From Cyanobacteriota bacterium (GTDB lineage: Bacteria; Cyanobacteriota; Cyanobacteriia; PCC-6307; Cyanobiaceae): DNA of 64,000 nucleotides. The position numbers and the translations under genes were made by a program. Every line of letters begins with the position of its first letter. The first letter of the stretch is position 1. Of this stretch, positions 1-9,601 are shown in pieces. The DNA is taken from the NCBI GenBank assembly GCA_026389335.1, contig JAPLIB010000085.1:57977-121976 (forward strand), written 5' to 3'. Below the pieces are notes generated by a model. That model was given only the letters and a program-made list of their open reading frames with translations, was not told where the DNA came from and did no database searches.

Positions 1-1
1 G

Positions 2-823
2 GAGGTGGCGCTGCAGCGCTTGCTGGCCCAGGCCTGTCCTGGCCATCCCTATGGCGAGCCGATCCTCGGCCAGCGCCAGGCGCTGCTGGCCCATGATCCG
101 GCCGCCATGGCCGCCTTCCATCAGCGGCTCTATGGCGGTGGTCGCTGCGTGCTGGCCCTCAGTGGCGCCGTTGCCGATGGCCAGCTGGCCCGTCGGATCG
201 CCACCGGGGCCCTGGCGGATCTGGCCCCGGTGGCGGCGGCCCCAGCACCGGTGCCGTTGCGTTTGATCCAGGGGGAAGAACGCCTGGTGCTGCCGCGGCT
301 GGAGGCGGCCCGGCTGCTGATGGCCTGGTGGCAACCGGCCGCCGACGATCTGGAGGGGGTGCTGGGCGCTGATCTGGCCACCACCGTGCTGGCCGAGGGG
401 CGCCGCAGCCGTCTGGTGGAACGGCTGCGGGAGCAACTCCGCATCGTCGAAAGCATCGACGTTGATCTGCATGCGATGGAATCCGGCAGCCTGGCCCTGC
501 TGGAGGCGGTCTGTGAACCGGAGGAGCTGCCGGAGGTCCGCCTTGCCATCAGCCAGGTCTGGAGCGAACTGATGGCCGAGGAGATCGGCGCTGCGGAGTG
601 GCAGCGAGCCCAGCGATTGGTGGCCAACGCCTATCGTTTTGGCCTGGAGTCGGCTGGCAGTGTGGCCGGCCTGATCGGCAACAGTTCGCTCTGGGGCCGG
701 CGCCAATCCCTGCAGCACCATCTGGAGCTGCTGCAGCTCTGGTCACCGCAGCGGCTGCGGGAGCAGGCGCTGGCACGGCTTGATCCAGCCCAGGCCTACA
801 TCCTCGAGGCGGTGCCGGCATGA
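2..823 (+). CDS. M16 family metallopeptidase (insulinase-like), C-terminal part; 5' end lies outside the window
   Basis: ORF open from the window edge; M16 C-terminal-like sequence (ADLATTVLAEGRRSRLVERLREQ); followed directly by a second M16 gene. Confidence 0.8.
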   Translation, partial: EVALQRLLAQACPGHPYGEPILGQRQALLAHDPAAMAAFHQRLYGGGRCVLALSGAVADGQLARRIATGALADLAPVAAAPAPVPLRLIQGEERLVLPRLEAARLLMAWWQPAADDLEGVLGADLATTVLAEGRRSRLVERLREQLRIVESIDVDLHAMESGSLALLEAVCEPEELPEVRLAISQVWSELMAEEIGAAEWQRAQRLVANAYRFGLESAGSVAGLIGNSSLWGRRQSLQHHLELLQLWSPQRLREQALARLDPAQAYILEAVPA

Positions 824-2127
824 CCCCAACCCAACGCTCCCCGCTGGCGGAGTCCCTGAGCCTGGCCGGGGGGCTACCTGTGCGCCTGCTGCGGCGCCAG
901 GGGCCTGCCATTCTTTCGGCCCGGCTGGCGATCCGCGGCGGCAGCAGCAGCGATCCCGAGGGCGGCCGCGGGGCCCATCAGTTGCTTGCCGGCCTGATGA
1001 CCCGCGGCTGCGGCGATCTCGATGCCGAGGCCCTGGCCGATCTGGTGGAAGGGGCCGGGGCCGGCCTGCGGGCTGAGGCCCTGGAGGATGCCCTGGTGAT
1101 CGGGCTCAAGTGCGCCGCCGCCGATGCCGCCAGCCTGCTGCCCCTGCTGCTGGCCATGGTGCGCCAACCGCAACTGAGCCCGGACCAGCTGGATCTGGAG
1201 CGCCAGCTGAACCTGCAGACCCTGCAACGCCAGCGGGAAGACCCCTTCCAGCTCGCCCACGACCAGTTGCGCCACAGCCTTTATGGCGCCGGTCCCTATG
1301 GCCACGATCCCCTGGGCGTGGAGCCAGACCTGGAATCCCTCTCAGCAGACGATCTGCAGCCGTTGGTGGCCAACCTGGGCCGTAGTGGGGCCGTGCTGGT
1401 GCTCAGCGGCGAGATCCCCGACGATCTGTCCGAATTGCTGGAAGCGGGCCTGGGGGGGGAACCCTGGCCCACCGTTCTGCAAAGCGCGGCGGCCTGGTCG
1501 ACCCGGCCCGGTGCAGCCCCCGCGACGCGACTGGCGCAGCAGGAGCAGGACACCGAGCAACTGGTGCTGATGCTGGGCAGCGCCACGCTGCCCCTGGGCC
1601 ATCCCGATGCGGTGGCCCTGCGCCTGCTCCAGGCCCATCTGGGCCTGGGCATGTCCTCGCGTCTGTTCGTGACGATGCGGGAGGAGCGCGGCCTTGCCTA
1701 CGACGTCGGTGTGCACCTACCGGCTCGCTGCGGCGCGGCGCCCTTCGTGATGCACCTCTCCACCTCAGCCGATCGGGCCGAGGAAGCCACCGATTGTCTG
1801 CTGCAGGAATGGCAGCGGGTGCGGCAGCAACCGCTGGATCCAACCGAGCTGGCCCTGGCCCTGGCCAAGTATCGCGGCCAGGATGCGATGGGCCGGCAGA
1901 CCTGCTCCCAGCTGGCCGAACGCCTGGCCCTGGTGCTCAGCCATGGTCTGCCGAGCAACCATGTGGAGCGCTGCCTGGAGCAGGCGTTGCAGCTGTCCGC
2001 CGAGGCGATCCGCCAGGCCGCCGACACCTGGCTCGGCCAGCCAGCTCTGAGCTTGGTCGGTCCGGCCCCAGCTCTGGCTGCCGCCACCAGGGCCTGGCAT
2101 GGTCATGCGCTCAGCGGCCTGGGCTGA
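820..2127 (+). CDS. M16 family peptidase, second subunit (degenerate HxxEH)
   Basis: M16 architecture (LRLLQAHLGLGMSSRLFVTMREERGLAYDVGVHL); ATGA overlap with the preceding gene. Confidence 0.82.
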   Translation: MTPTQRSPLAESLSLAGGLPVRLLRRQGPAILSARLAIRGGSSSDPEGGRGAHQLLAGLMTRGCGDLDAEALADLVEGAGAGLRAEALEDALVIGLKCAAADAASLLPLLLAMVRQPQLSPDQLDLERQLNLQTLQRQREDPFQLAHDQLRHSLYGAGPYGHDPLGVEPDLESLSADDLQPLVANLGRSGAVLVLSGEIPDDLSELLEAGLGGEPWPTVLQSAAAWSTRPGAAPATRLAQQEQDTEQLVLMLGSATLPLGHPDAVALRLLQAHLGLGMSSRLFVTMREERGLAYDVGVHLPARCGAAPFVMHLSTSADRAEEATDCLLQEWQRVRQQPLDPTELALALAKYRGQDAMGRQTCSQLAERLALVLSHGLPSNHVERCLEQALQLSAEAIRQAADTWLGQPALSLVGPAPALAAATRAWHGHALSGLG

Positions 2128-2527
2128 ACTCCGTTCCTTCACGGCGCAGATCCCGGGCTGCGATTAAAAAAGTGCCGCGGCGAAAACGCACCGCCAGCTG
2201 GTTCAGGGCGCGGATCTCCACCACCTGGCCCTGTTCGCCAACATCGACCACATCGGGGGGACGCAGCATCGGCATCGGATCGGCGCTCTTGAGATAGGAG
2301 AGCTGACCCTCCAGGCACACCCGCTCGCCGATCTGGAACGCTGCTGGAGCTGGGGCTGGCGCCACCGATGCAGTTGCTGATGCCGCTGCCGCCGAATCTG
2401 CCGCGCCTGAAGTCTCTGGGACGGCAGAGGGATCCGGGCCTGCGGCGGCCGCCGCCGTCACTGCGGGATCCCCAGACACCAGCCGGGCGGGATCGCTGCT
2501 GTTGCTGCTCACACCGACGCCGGTCAA
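2111..2527 (-). CDS. sipA: SipA-like / DUF3148 regulatory protein
   Basis: Motif LKSADPMPMLRPPDVVDVGEQGQVVEIRALNQLAVRFRRGTFLI is characteristic of DUF3148/SipA. Confidence 0.75.
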   Translation of the reverse strand: MTGVGVSSNSSDPARLVSGDPAVTAAAAAGPDPSAVPETSGAADSAAAASATASVAPAPAPAAFQIGERVCLEGQLSYLKSADPMPMLRPPDVVDVGEQGQVVEIRALNQLAVRFRRGTFLIAARDLRREGTEFSPGR

Positions 2528-2593
2528 AATCGATTCCCCCTTCTCAGTTGAACCTAGCTGCAGCAGGATGGGCGCGCGCCTGAGATCAATTCG

Positions 2594-3163
2594 TTGCGAG
2601 CTTTAGCCACCTGGAGCGGCGCCATCGCCGGTTTGCTGCTGATTGTGGTGGGAGGCCTGGTGCCGACGGCCTTCCCCTTCCACGATGCTGCGGGCTGGAG
2701 CCTCAGGCCTCTGGGCATCACCCTCCAGGTGCCGGCCTTGCTGCTCACGGCTCTGGTGGCAGGTCCCCGCAGCGCCCTGTTGGCAGCGGTTGCCTATCTG
2801 AGCGTGGGCCTGTTCCAGCTGCCGGTCTTCCATGAAGGCGGCGGTGTCGGCTACCTGCTGGATCCCGGTGCTGGCTATCTGGCCGGCTTCGTGCCGGCGG
2901 CCTGGGTGAGCGGCCGCCTGGCACGCCAGCCCGACATGGGTGATCCACTCAGCCTCGCCGTGGTGGCGGGCCTCGGGCTGCTCGTGATCCAGCTCTGCGG
3001 ACTCACCAATCTGGTGATCGGCGCCGCCATGGGACGCTGGGGCAGTGGCGTGCTGCCACTGGTGATCGGCTACAGCCTCGCCCTGCTGCCGCAGTTGCTG
3101 CTCTGCTGTGCCGTGTCGGTGCTCGCCTGGCTGCTGCGGCGCATCCTGCTGATCGAATCATGA
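2594..3163 (+). CDS. bioY: Biotin transporter BioY
   Basis: Multi-TM protein with BioY motifs (LGITLQVPALLLTALVAGPRSALLAAVAYLSVGLFQLPVF); TTG start. Confidence 0.88.
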   Translation: MRALATWSGAIAGLLLIVVGGLVPTAFPFHDAAGWSLRPLGITLQVPALLLTALVAGPRSALLAAVAYLSVGLFQLPVFHEGGGVGYLLDPGAGYLAGFVPAAWVSGRLARQPDMGDPLSLAVVAGLGLLVIQLCGLTNLVIGAAMGRWGSGVLPLVIGYSLALLPQLLLCCAVSVLAWLLRRILLIES

Positions 3164-3654
3164 GACAGCACCCCAGCGGGCGCTCAAGCCTGGCTCGGCG
3201 GCTCTGGCCCTGGCTAGTGGCCGGGGCCGTAGTGCTGCTGGACCAGCTCAGCAAGGCCTGGGCGCTCCAGCAGCTGGCTCCAGGCCAGACGCTGCCCTGG
3301 TTGCCGGGGCTGCTGCAGCTGCAGCGGGTGGGCAATACGGGCGCTGCCTTCAGCCTGCTGAGCGGCAACAGTGCCGGGCTCGGCCTGATCAGCGCTCTGG
3401 TGACGCTGCTGGTCGGGGCCTGGTTGCTGCTGCGGCCGCCGCCGCGGCGCTGGTTGGCCCTGGCTGTGGCCTTCCTGCTGGCTGGTGCCCTGGGCAATGG
3501 TCTCGATCGCTGGCGGCTCGGTTTCGTGGTGGATTTCCTCGAGTTCGTACCGATCCACTTCCCGATCTTCAACGTCGCTGATGTGGCGATCAACGCGGCG
3601 CTGGTCTGCTTCGCCATCGACTGGTTGCGCAGCGGCAGACACCTCGATGACTGA
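3160..3654 (+). CDS. lspA: Lipoprotein signal peptidase (signal peptidase II)
   Basis: VLLDQLSKAW, NTGAAFSLL, GALGNGLDRWRLGFVVDF and NVADVAI motifs. Confidence 0.95.
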   Translation: MRQHPSGRSSLARRLWPWLVAGAVVLLDQLSKAWALQQLAPGQTLPWLPGLLQLQRVGNTGAAFSLLSGNSAGLGLISALVTLLVGAWLLLRPPPRRWLALAVAFLLAGALGNGLDRWRLGFVVDFLEFVPIHFPIFNVADVAINAALVCFAIDWLRSGRHLDD

Positions 3655-5788
3655 AGCCCTGCTGGAGATCCAGCTCCCCGGGGAGCCCACACGCCGCCAG
3701 CCCCTGCTGGGAGGCTGCTATCGGCTGGGCCGCGATCGCAACGCCGAAATCGTCGTCGCCCATGCCGCCGTCAGCCGCCACCATGCGCTGCTGGAGCAAT
3801 GCAGCGGCCATTGGCTACTGCGCGATCAGGCGTCCACCAATGGCCTCTGGTGGCACGGCACCCGGATCCAGGAGCTGCTGCTGCGCGATGGCGACAGGGT
3901 GCGCTTCGGCCCCAGCCATCTGCCCGACCTGCCCGAGATCAGCTTCATCAGCCAGCCCCGGCCCCGGCTGGCGGCGGTTGTGCAAGGGGGTGCCCTGGCG
4001 CTGGCTGGGGCGGCTGGCGGTGGCCTGCTGCTGCTGCTGCTCTCCCTGCTGCAGATCCCGATCCGCGGCAGCCTCGCCACCGTGCATGGCCCCCTGGTGC
4101 TCTACGACCGCAACAGCCGGCCGATCGCCTCGGTGAATGACCAGCGGCACCACGAGCTCGGGCAACTGAGCCAGTACCCCAAGGTGTTGACGGAGGCACT
4201 GCTGGCCAGTGAAGACACCCGTTTCTGGTGGCATCCAGGGGTGGATCCCATCGGCACCGGCCGTGCCCTGCTGGCGAACCTGGTGGGCGGTCGGGTGCTG
4301 GAGGGGGGCAGCACCCTCACCCAGCAGCTGGCCCGCAGCCTCTATCCCGAACAGGTGGGCCAGGGGGAAACCCTGGCGCGCAAATGGCGTGAGTTGCTGG
4401 TGGCTTTGCAGCTGGAGGCGCGCTACAGCAAACAGGAGCTGCTGCTGAATTATCTGAATCGGGTGTTCCTCGGCAGCGGCTGGGGCTTCGAGGACGCCTC
4501 CCGCCAGCTGTTCGGCAAACCCGCCGCCAGGCTGGAGCTCGCCGAAGCGGCCCTGTTGGTCGGCCTGCTGCCGTCCCCCAACGGTTACGACCCCTGCTTC
4601 GATCCCCAGGCGGCCCTGGCGGCGCGCAACCAGGTGCTGGCCAAGATGGCCGATACCGGTCGGATCAGCACCGATCTGGCCCGTTCCGCCCGGCGCCAGC
4701 CGATCCAGCTGGCCCCCCAGGCCTGCCGCTCCCAGGAGCGCCGGGCGGCGCCCTTTTACACCGACCAGGTGCGGCGTGATCTTGACAAGCTCGTGGGGGC
4801 GGACGTGGCCGCCGAAGGCAATTTCCTGATCGAGACCCACCTCGATCCCTCCCTGCAGGAGCTGGTGGAGCGCTTGCTGCGCCAGCAGATCGATGCCTCC
4901 CGCTCGCTGGGGGTGAGCCAGGGGGCCGTGGTGGTGCTCGACAGCCGCAACGGCGGCATCCTGGCCATTGCCGGCGGCCGCGACTACCGCCAGAGCCAGT
5001 TCAACCGGGCCACGATGGCGTTGCGGCAACCGGGCAGCACCTTCAAGCTGGTGCCCTATCTGCTGGCCCTGGAACGGGGCAGCAAGCCCAGTGACCGGGT
5101 GGACTGCGGCCCATTGGAATGGCGCGGACAGCGGTTCAGCAGTGGTTGTGGCGGCCAGCTCAGCCTGCGCCAGGCTCTGGCGATCAGCAGCAACACCGCC
5201 GCCCTGAGGCTGGCCCGCCGGGTGGGCCTGGAGGCTGTGGTGCGGAAGGCCCGGGACCTGGGCATCAGCTCGCCGCTCAACCCGGTGCCGGGCCTGGCCC
5301 TGGGCCAGAGCGAGGTGACCCTGCTGGAACTCACCGGCGCCTATGGCGCCATCGCCGAGGACGGCGTCTGGCATGCCCCCAGCACGATCCGCCAGCTCAC
5401 CGATGCCGAGACCTGTGCCCCCTCGCTCAAGGGCAACTGCCGCAACCCGAAGCCGCCAACCGCCAACCCACCCACCTCCCTGCGCAGCGCCAGCGCCGCC
5501 GGCCGGCGTGTAGCCAGCCCGGCCAACGCCAAGGCGATGCGCAGCCTGCTGCAGTCGGTGGTGAGCAGTGGCACGGGCACGGCGGCCTACGTGGGGGGCG
5601 GAGCCGGCGGCAAGACCGGCACCACCAATGACGGCCGCGATCTGTGGTTCATCGGCTTCCTGCCCCAGCGCCACTGGGTGATGGGCATCTGGCTCGGCAA
5701 CGACAACAACGCCCCGACCCAAGCCAGCAGCGCCCTGGCCGCCTCCCTCTGGGCGGAGATCGTGCGCTCCTCCAGTCCGGCACCCTGA
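3647..5788 (+). CDS. FHA domain fused to class A penicillin-binding protein (glycosyltransferase 51 plus transpeptidase)
   Basis: N-terminal FHA (GCYRLGRDRNAEIVVAHAAVSRHHALLEQ); GT51 (ASEDTRFWWHPGVDPIG, EGGSTLTQQLARSLY); transpeptidase (RQPGSTFK, ISSNTA, GKTGTT). Confidence 0.92.
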   Translation: MTEALLEIQLPGEPTRRQPLLGGCYRLGRDRNAEIVVAHAAVSRHHALLEQCSGHWLLRDQASTNGLWWHGTRIQELLLRDGDRVRFGPSHLPDLPEISFISQPRPRLAAVVQGGALALAGAAGGGLLLLLLSLLQIPIRGSLATVHGPLVLYDRNSRPIASVNDQRHHELGQLSQYPKVLTEALLASEDTRFWWHPGVDPIGTGRALLANLVGGRVLEGGSTLTQQLARSLYPEQVGQGETLARKWRELLVALQLEARYSKQELLLNYLNRVFLGSGWGFEDASRQLFGKPAARLELAEAALLVGLLPSPNGYDPCFDPQAALAARNQVLAKMADTGRISTDLARSARRQPIQLAPQACRSQERRAAPFYTDQVRRDLDKLVGADVAAEGNFLIETHLDPSLQELVERLLRQQIDASRSLGVSQGAVVVLDSRNGGILAIAGGRDYRQSQFNRATMALRQPGSTFKLVPYLLALERGSKPSDRVDCGPLEWRGQRFSSGCGGQLSLRQALAISSNTAALRLARRVGLEAVVRKARDLGISSPLNPVPGLALGQSEVTLLELTGAYGAIAEDGVWHAPSTIRQLTDAETCAPSLKGNCRNPKPPTANPPTSLRSASAAGRRVASPANAKAMRSLLQSVVSSGTGTAAYVGGGAGGKTGTTNDGRDLWFIGFLPQRHWVMGIWLGNDNNAPTQASSALAASLWAEIVRSSSPAP

Positions 5789-7392
5789 TGCTGCCCCGTC
5801 GCCTCTGGCTCTGGATCGGCCTGGGCCTGCTGCTGTTGCTGCTGGCGGGCCTGGTGCTGCAGGCCGTCAACCAGCTGATCTGGCAGCTCAGCTACTGGTT
5901 GCCCGGCTGGTTGATCGGCCCCTTGCTGCTGCTGCTGCTGGGCGTGGTGCTGCTGGCCGTGATCCAGTTCGGCTGGCCCTGGTGGCAGGCCATGGCCCGG
6001 CGGGGGCCCGGCGGCCGACCAGCCCAGACGCCCCACCTGCCCTCCGGCAGCAAACGGGAGGCCGCCGAACGCAACCTGGCCTCGATTGATCGCACCCTGG
6101 AGCGCATCCGCGATGAGGTGGAGCGCCAGGCCCTGCAGCAGGAGCGTCAACGCATGCAGCAGGAGCTGGAACGGGGCGATCTGGTGATCACCCTGTTCGG
6201 CAGTGGCTCCACCGGCAAAACTTCCCTGATCCGCGCCCTGCTGCGGGAGCTGGTGGGCGAGGTGGGTGCGCCGATGGGCTCCACCACCGAATCGGCCCGC
6301 TATCGCCTGCGGCTGAAGCCATTGCCCCGGGCCGTGATCCTCGAAGACACCCCTGGCATCCTCGAAGCGGGCGGCGCCGGGCGGGAGCGCGAACGGCGGG
6401 CCCGCCATCTGGCGGTGCGGGCCGATCTGCTGCTGCTGGTGGTCGATGGCGATCTGCGCGCCACCGAAATGGAGGTGTTCAACGTGTTGGCCAGCCTCGG
6501 TAAACGCTTGCTGCTGGTGCTCAACAAATGCGATCTGCGCGGTGAACAGGAGGAACAACGGCTGCTGGCCCTGCTGCGCCAGCGCTGTTCCGGCCGTATT
6601 GCCGCCGCCGATGTGATTCCGGCCAGTGCCTCGCCCCAGAGCGTGCCGATGCCGGGCGGCAAGCCCCGCCAACCGCGGCCGGAGGTGGAGGCGTTGCTGC
6701 GGCGCCTGGCCGCCGTCCTGCAGGCCGATGGCGAGGAGTTGATCGCCGACAACCTGCTGTTGCAATGCCGCCAGCTGGGCGAGACCAGCCGGGCCCTGCT
6801 CGATCGCCAACGTCGCCAGGATGCGGAGTCGATCGTCGATCGCTACGTCTGGATCGGCGCCGGCGTGGTGGCGCTCACGCCCCTGCCAGGGGTGGACCTG
6901 CTGGGTGCCGCAGCGGTGAATGCCCAGATGGTGATGGAGATCGGCAAGGTGTATGGCGTCAGCCTCAGCCGCGATTCAGCCCAGGATCTGGCCCTCTCCG
7001 TGGGCCGCACCCTGGCCGGCCTCGGCCTGGTGAAGGGCGGCGTGGCCCTGATCAGCAGTGTGATCAGCCTCAGCCTGCCGGTTCTGCTGGTGAGCCGGGC
7101 GATTCAGGCGGTGAGTGCCGCCTGGCTTACCCGGGTGGCCGGACGCAGCTTCATCGTCTTCTTCCAGCAGGACCAGGACTGGGGCGATGGCGGACTGCAG
7201 TCGGTGCTGCAACGCGAATACGACCTCAATCGCCGCGAGGATGTGCTGCGGACCTTCCTCAAGACCGCTGTCAACCGGGTGGTGGAGCCGCTGCAACACC
7301 GCCAGGTGCGCTTGCCACCCCGTCCACCAGAACGAAGCCAAGCGCCTCAGGCGGAGGGGGGCGCAGCGGACCGCGACTATCGAGAACCGTGA
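5788..7392 (+). CDS. GTP-binding protein with DUF697-type C-terminal membrane domain
   Basis: P-loop GSGSTGKTSL, EDTPGI, NKCDL; C-terminal LTPLPGVDLLGAAAVNAQMVMEIGKVYG. Confidence 0.85.
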   Translation: MLPRRLWLWIGLGLLLLLLAGLVLQAVNQLIWQLSYWLPGWLIGPLLLLLLGVVLLAVIQFGWPWWQAMARRGPGGRPAQTPHLPSGSKREAAERNLASIDRTLERIRDEVERQALQQERQRMQQELERGDLVITLFGSGSTGKTSLIRALLRELVGEVGAPMGSTTESARYRLRLKPLPRAVILEDTPGILEAGGAGRERERRARHLAVRADLLLLVVDGDLRATEMEVFNVLASLGKRLLLVLNKCDLRGEQEEQRLLALLRQRCSGRIAAADVIPASASPQSVPMPGGKPRQPRPEVEALLRRLAAVLQADGEELIADNLLLQCRQLGETSRALLDRQRRQDAESIVDRYVWIGAGVVALTPLPGVDLLGAAAVNAQMVMEIGKVYGVSLSRDSAQDLALSVGRTLAGLGLVKGGVALISSVISLSLPVLLVSRAIQAVSAAWLTRVAGRSFIVFFQQDQDWGDGGLQSVLQREYDLNRREDVLRTFLKTAVNRVVEPLQHRQVRLPPRPPERSQAPQAEGGAADRDYREP

Positions 7393-7534
7393 TCAAGAGC
7401 AGGTAGAGCACCCCGATCAGAATCGAAATCGCCCCGGTGACGATCGCAACCCAGCGGGAGCTGCCCTTCGCCTTGGCTGCCGCCTGCGCCTGTCTGACGG
7501 GCGCTTCAGCGATCTTGTCCTTCGGTTCAGCCAT
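7271..7534 (-). CDS. Small single-TM hypothetical protein
   Basis: ORF with a TM segment (WVAIVTGAISILIGVLYLLLITVL); just downstream of the PLP decarboxylase on the same strand. Confidence 0.55.
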   Translation of the reverse strand: MAEPKDKIAEAPVRQAQAAAKAKGSSRWVAIVTGAISILIGVLYLLLITVLDSRGPLRPPPPEALGFVLVDGVASAPGGVAAAPPPG

Positions 7535-7537
7535 CGA

Positions 7538-9052
7538 TCAGATCCTCCTCGGCAAAACGACCTGCTCAGCAGCGCCATCCGGCAGGTTGGCCTGCACAAC
7601 CTGAGCCAGACGCTCCAGATGGCTGGCTTGGGTGTGGGGATTGCCCAACACCGCCTTGAGGTGATGGTGGCCGTGATACCAAGGTCTGGAGAGCATCAGC
7701 TGCTGCGCCAGCAGGGCCTGGCGGGTGTGGCTGGACCAGGCGGCCGCAGCCTCGCCATCGAGGCCCCGCGGCCGGAAGGCCAGCAGATGCAGGGGTCCGC
7801 CCAGCAGCTGCAGACGTGGTTCGGCCGCCAGCAGGTTTTCCAGCTGCTGCCGCCGCTGAATCGCCCCGTCCACCAGGGCCGTGATGCCGTTCAACCCCAA
7901 CTGGCGTAAACCGAGCCAGAGCTTGAGGATTTCAGCCGGCCGGCTGCCTTGCAGGCCGGATTCGCCGCCATGGCTGGCACCCCAGCTGGGTTCCATGTAG
8001 GGCAGCCCGGTGGCGAAGGCCGCCTGCAACTGGGCCGGCTCCGCCAGCAGCAGCAGGGAGGAGGTCTTGGTGATGCCGAGCAGCTTCTGGGGATTGACGG
8101 TGATCGAATCGGCGAGCTCTAGCCCCACCAGGTGTTGGCGTTGCGAGGGAGCCAGGGCAAAGACGGCCCCAATCGCCCCATCGACATGCAACCAATGGCC
8201 ATGGCGGCGGCACTGGGCGGCAATGGCGTCCAGGGGATCGATGGCCCCACGAACCGTGGTGCCGGCCGTGGCCACCACCGCCAGCACCGGGATGCCTGCG
8301 GCAGCGAGCTGATCGAGCCGCTCCCCCAGGGCCGCGGCATCGAGTCGGCCCTGGCCATCCACCGGCAGGCGCTGCAAGGCGTTGGCCGGCAGTCCCATCA
8401 CGGTCATCGCCTTGTCGAAGGAGACATGGGCATCGACGCTGCAGAGCACCACCGCATCCGGGCGGCAGCCGAGACCGCGGCTGCGGCGAGCGGTGACCAG
8501 GGCCATCAGGTTGCTGAGTGAACCGCCGCTGGCCGCCACCCCACCGGCCTGGTCGCCGAGGCCGAGGCGCTGGGCCAGCCAGGAGCAAAGGCTGCGCTCC
8601 AAGCGCGTGAGGCTGGGGGAGAGCTCTTCGGCCAGCAGATTGTTGTTCAGTCCGGCACAGATCAGATCGGCGGCGATCGAGGCCGCCAGGGGTGGGGGAT
8701 CGAGATGGGCGAGGGCGCCGGGGTGGTTGGGGTTGAAGGCTCCCTCCATCACCAGCTGCAGATCGGCCAGCAACCGCTCCGCCGGCAGACCCTGCAGTTC
8801 CGGTTCCACGGCTGGCAACACGCTCAGGGCCGGCAGCGGCGATCCCGTTTCGGCCTGGCCGAGCCACTGGCAGAGCAGGCTCGAGGCTTGATGCAGAAAG
8901 CGTTCGAGCTGGGGATCGAGTCCGGTGGGAGCGGCAAAGCCCTGGAGCTCGGCAAAGCCGTTCAGCTCGGCGGCGTCCGCGAGAACGGGGGAGGGGGAAA
9001 GCCGTTGAACGGAGGGCGCGCTGGCCAACGGGGCTGGTCGGTGTCGGGGCAT
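7538..9052 (-). CDS. PLP-dependent group II decarboxylase (diaminobutyrate/aspartate/glutamate decarboxylase-like)
   Basis: HVDGAIGAVFAL and VNPQKLLGITKTSSLLL (PLP lysine), GGSLSNLMALVTAR; start taken at MPRHRPAP. Confidence 0.85.
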   Translation of the reverse strand: MPRHRPAPLASAPSVQRLSPSPVLADAAELNGFAELQGFAAPTGLDPQLERFLHQASSLLCQWLGQAETGSPLPALSVLPAVEPELQGLPAERLLADLQLVMEGAFNPNHPGALAHLDPPPLAASIAADLICAGLNNNLLAEELSPSLTRLERSLCSWLAQRLGLGDQAGGVAASGGSLSNLMALVTARRSRGLGCRPDAVVLCSVDAHVSFDKAMTVMGLPANALQRLPVDGQGRLDAAALGERLDQLAAAGIPVLAVVATAGTTVRGAIDPLDAIAAQCRRHGHWLHVDGAIGAVFALAPSQRQHLVGLELADSITVNPQKLLGITKTSSLLLLAEPAQLQAAFATGLPYMEPSWGASHGGESGLQGSRPAEILKLWLGLRQLGLNGITALVDGAIQRRQQLENLLAAEPRLQLLGGPLHLLAFRPRGLDGEAAAAWSSHTRQALLAQQLMLSRPWYHGHHHLKAVLGNPHTQASHLERLAQVVQANLPDGAAEQVVLPRRI

Positions 9053-9091
9053 TCTGCCCCGTGCCAGGGCGCCCACGGCTACAAGGGAGGG

Positions 9092-9562
9092 ATGGAGCAG
9101 CGTCAGCGGGATGAATTCTGGATGGAGCGCCTGCTGCGCCAGGCGGAGCGGGTGGGCCGGCAGGGGGAGATTCCGGTGGCGGCAGTGATCCTCGATCGCC
9201 ATGGCCATGGCCTCGGCTGGGGCAGCAACCGCCGCCATCGCCAGCAGGATCCTCTCGGCCACGCCGAGCTGGTGGCCCTGCGTCAGGCGGCGGCCCTGCG
9301 CGGGGACTGGCGCTTCAACGACTGCAGCCTGCTGGTGACCCTCGAACCCTGCCCGATGTGTGCCGGCGCCCTGATCCAGGCGCGGGTGGGACGGGTGGTG
9401 TTCGCCGCCAGCGATGCCAAGCGCGGCGCCCTCGGCGGCTGCCTCAACCTGGCCGCCGACCCCAGCGCTCACCACCACATGACGATCGTGGCGGGCGTTC
9501 GGGGCCAGGCCGCCCAGCAGCAACTCAGCGACTGGTTTCGCCGCCGCCGCGCCCAGCGTTGA
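9092..9562 (+). CDS. tadA: tRNA-specific adenosine deaminase
   Basis: HAELVALRQAA and LEPCPMCAGALIQARVGRVVFAASDAKRGA zinc-deaminase motifs. Confidence 0.93.
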   Translation: MEQRQRDEFWMERLLRQAERVGRQGEIPVAAVILDRHGHGLGWGSNRRHRQQDPLGHAELVALRQAAALRGDWRFNDCSLLVTLEPCPMCAGALIQARVGRVVFAASDAKRGALGGCLNLAADPSAHHHMTIVAGVRGQAAQQQLSDWFRRRRAQR

Positions 9563-9601
9563 ACCACCGATTGACTGGCCTCCCCAAGGGGCTGACCAAC
9601 C

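Noticed and set aside
3815-5722. 635-aa minus-strand ORF
   Set aside because: Lies entirely antisense to the FHA-PBP gene; low-complexity Gln/His/Gly composition typical of mirror ORFs in high-GC DNA
5587-6810. 407-aa minus-strand ORF
   Set aside because: Antisense to the well-supported GTPase; Gln/His-rich with no family motif
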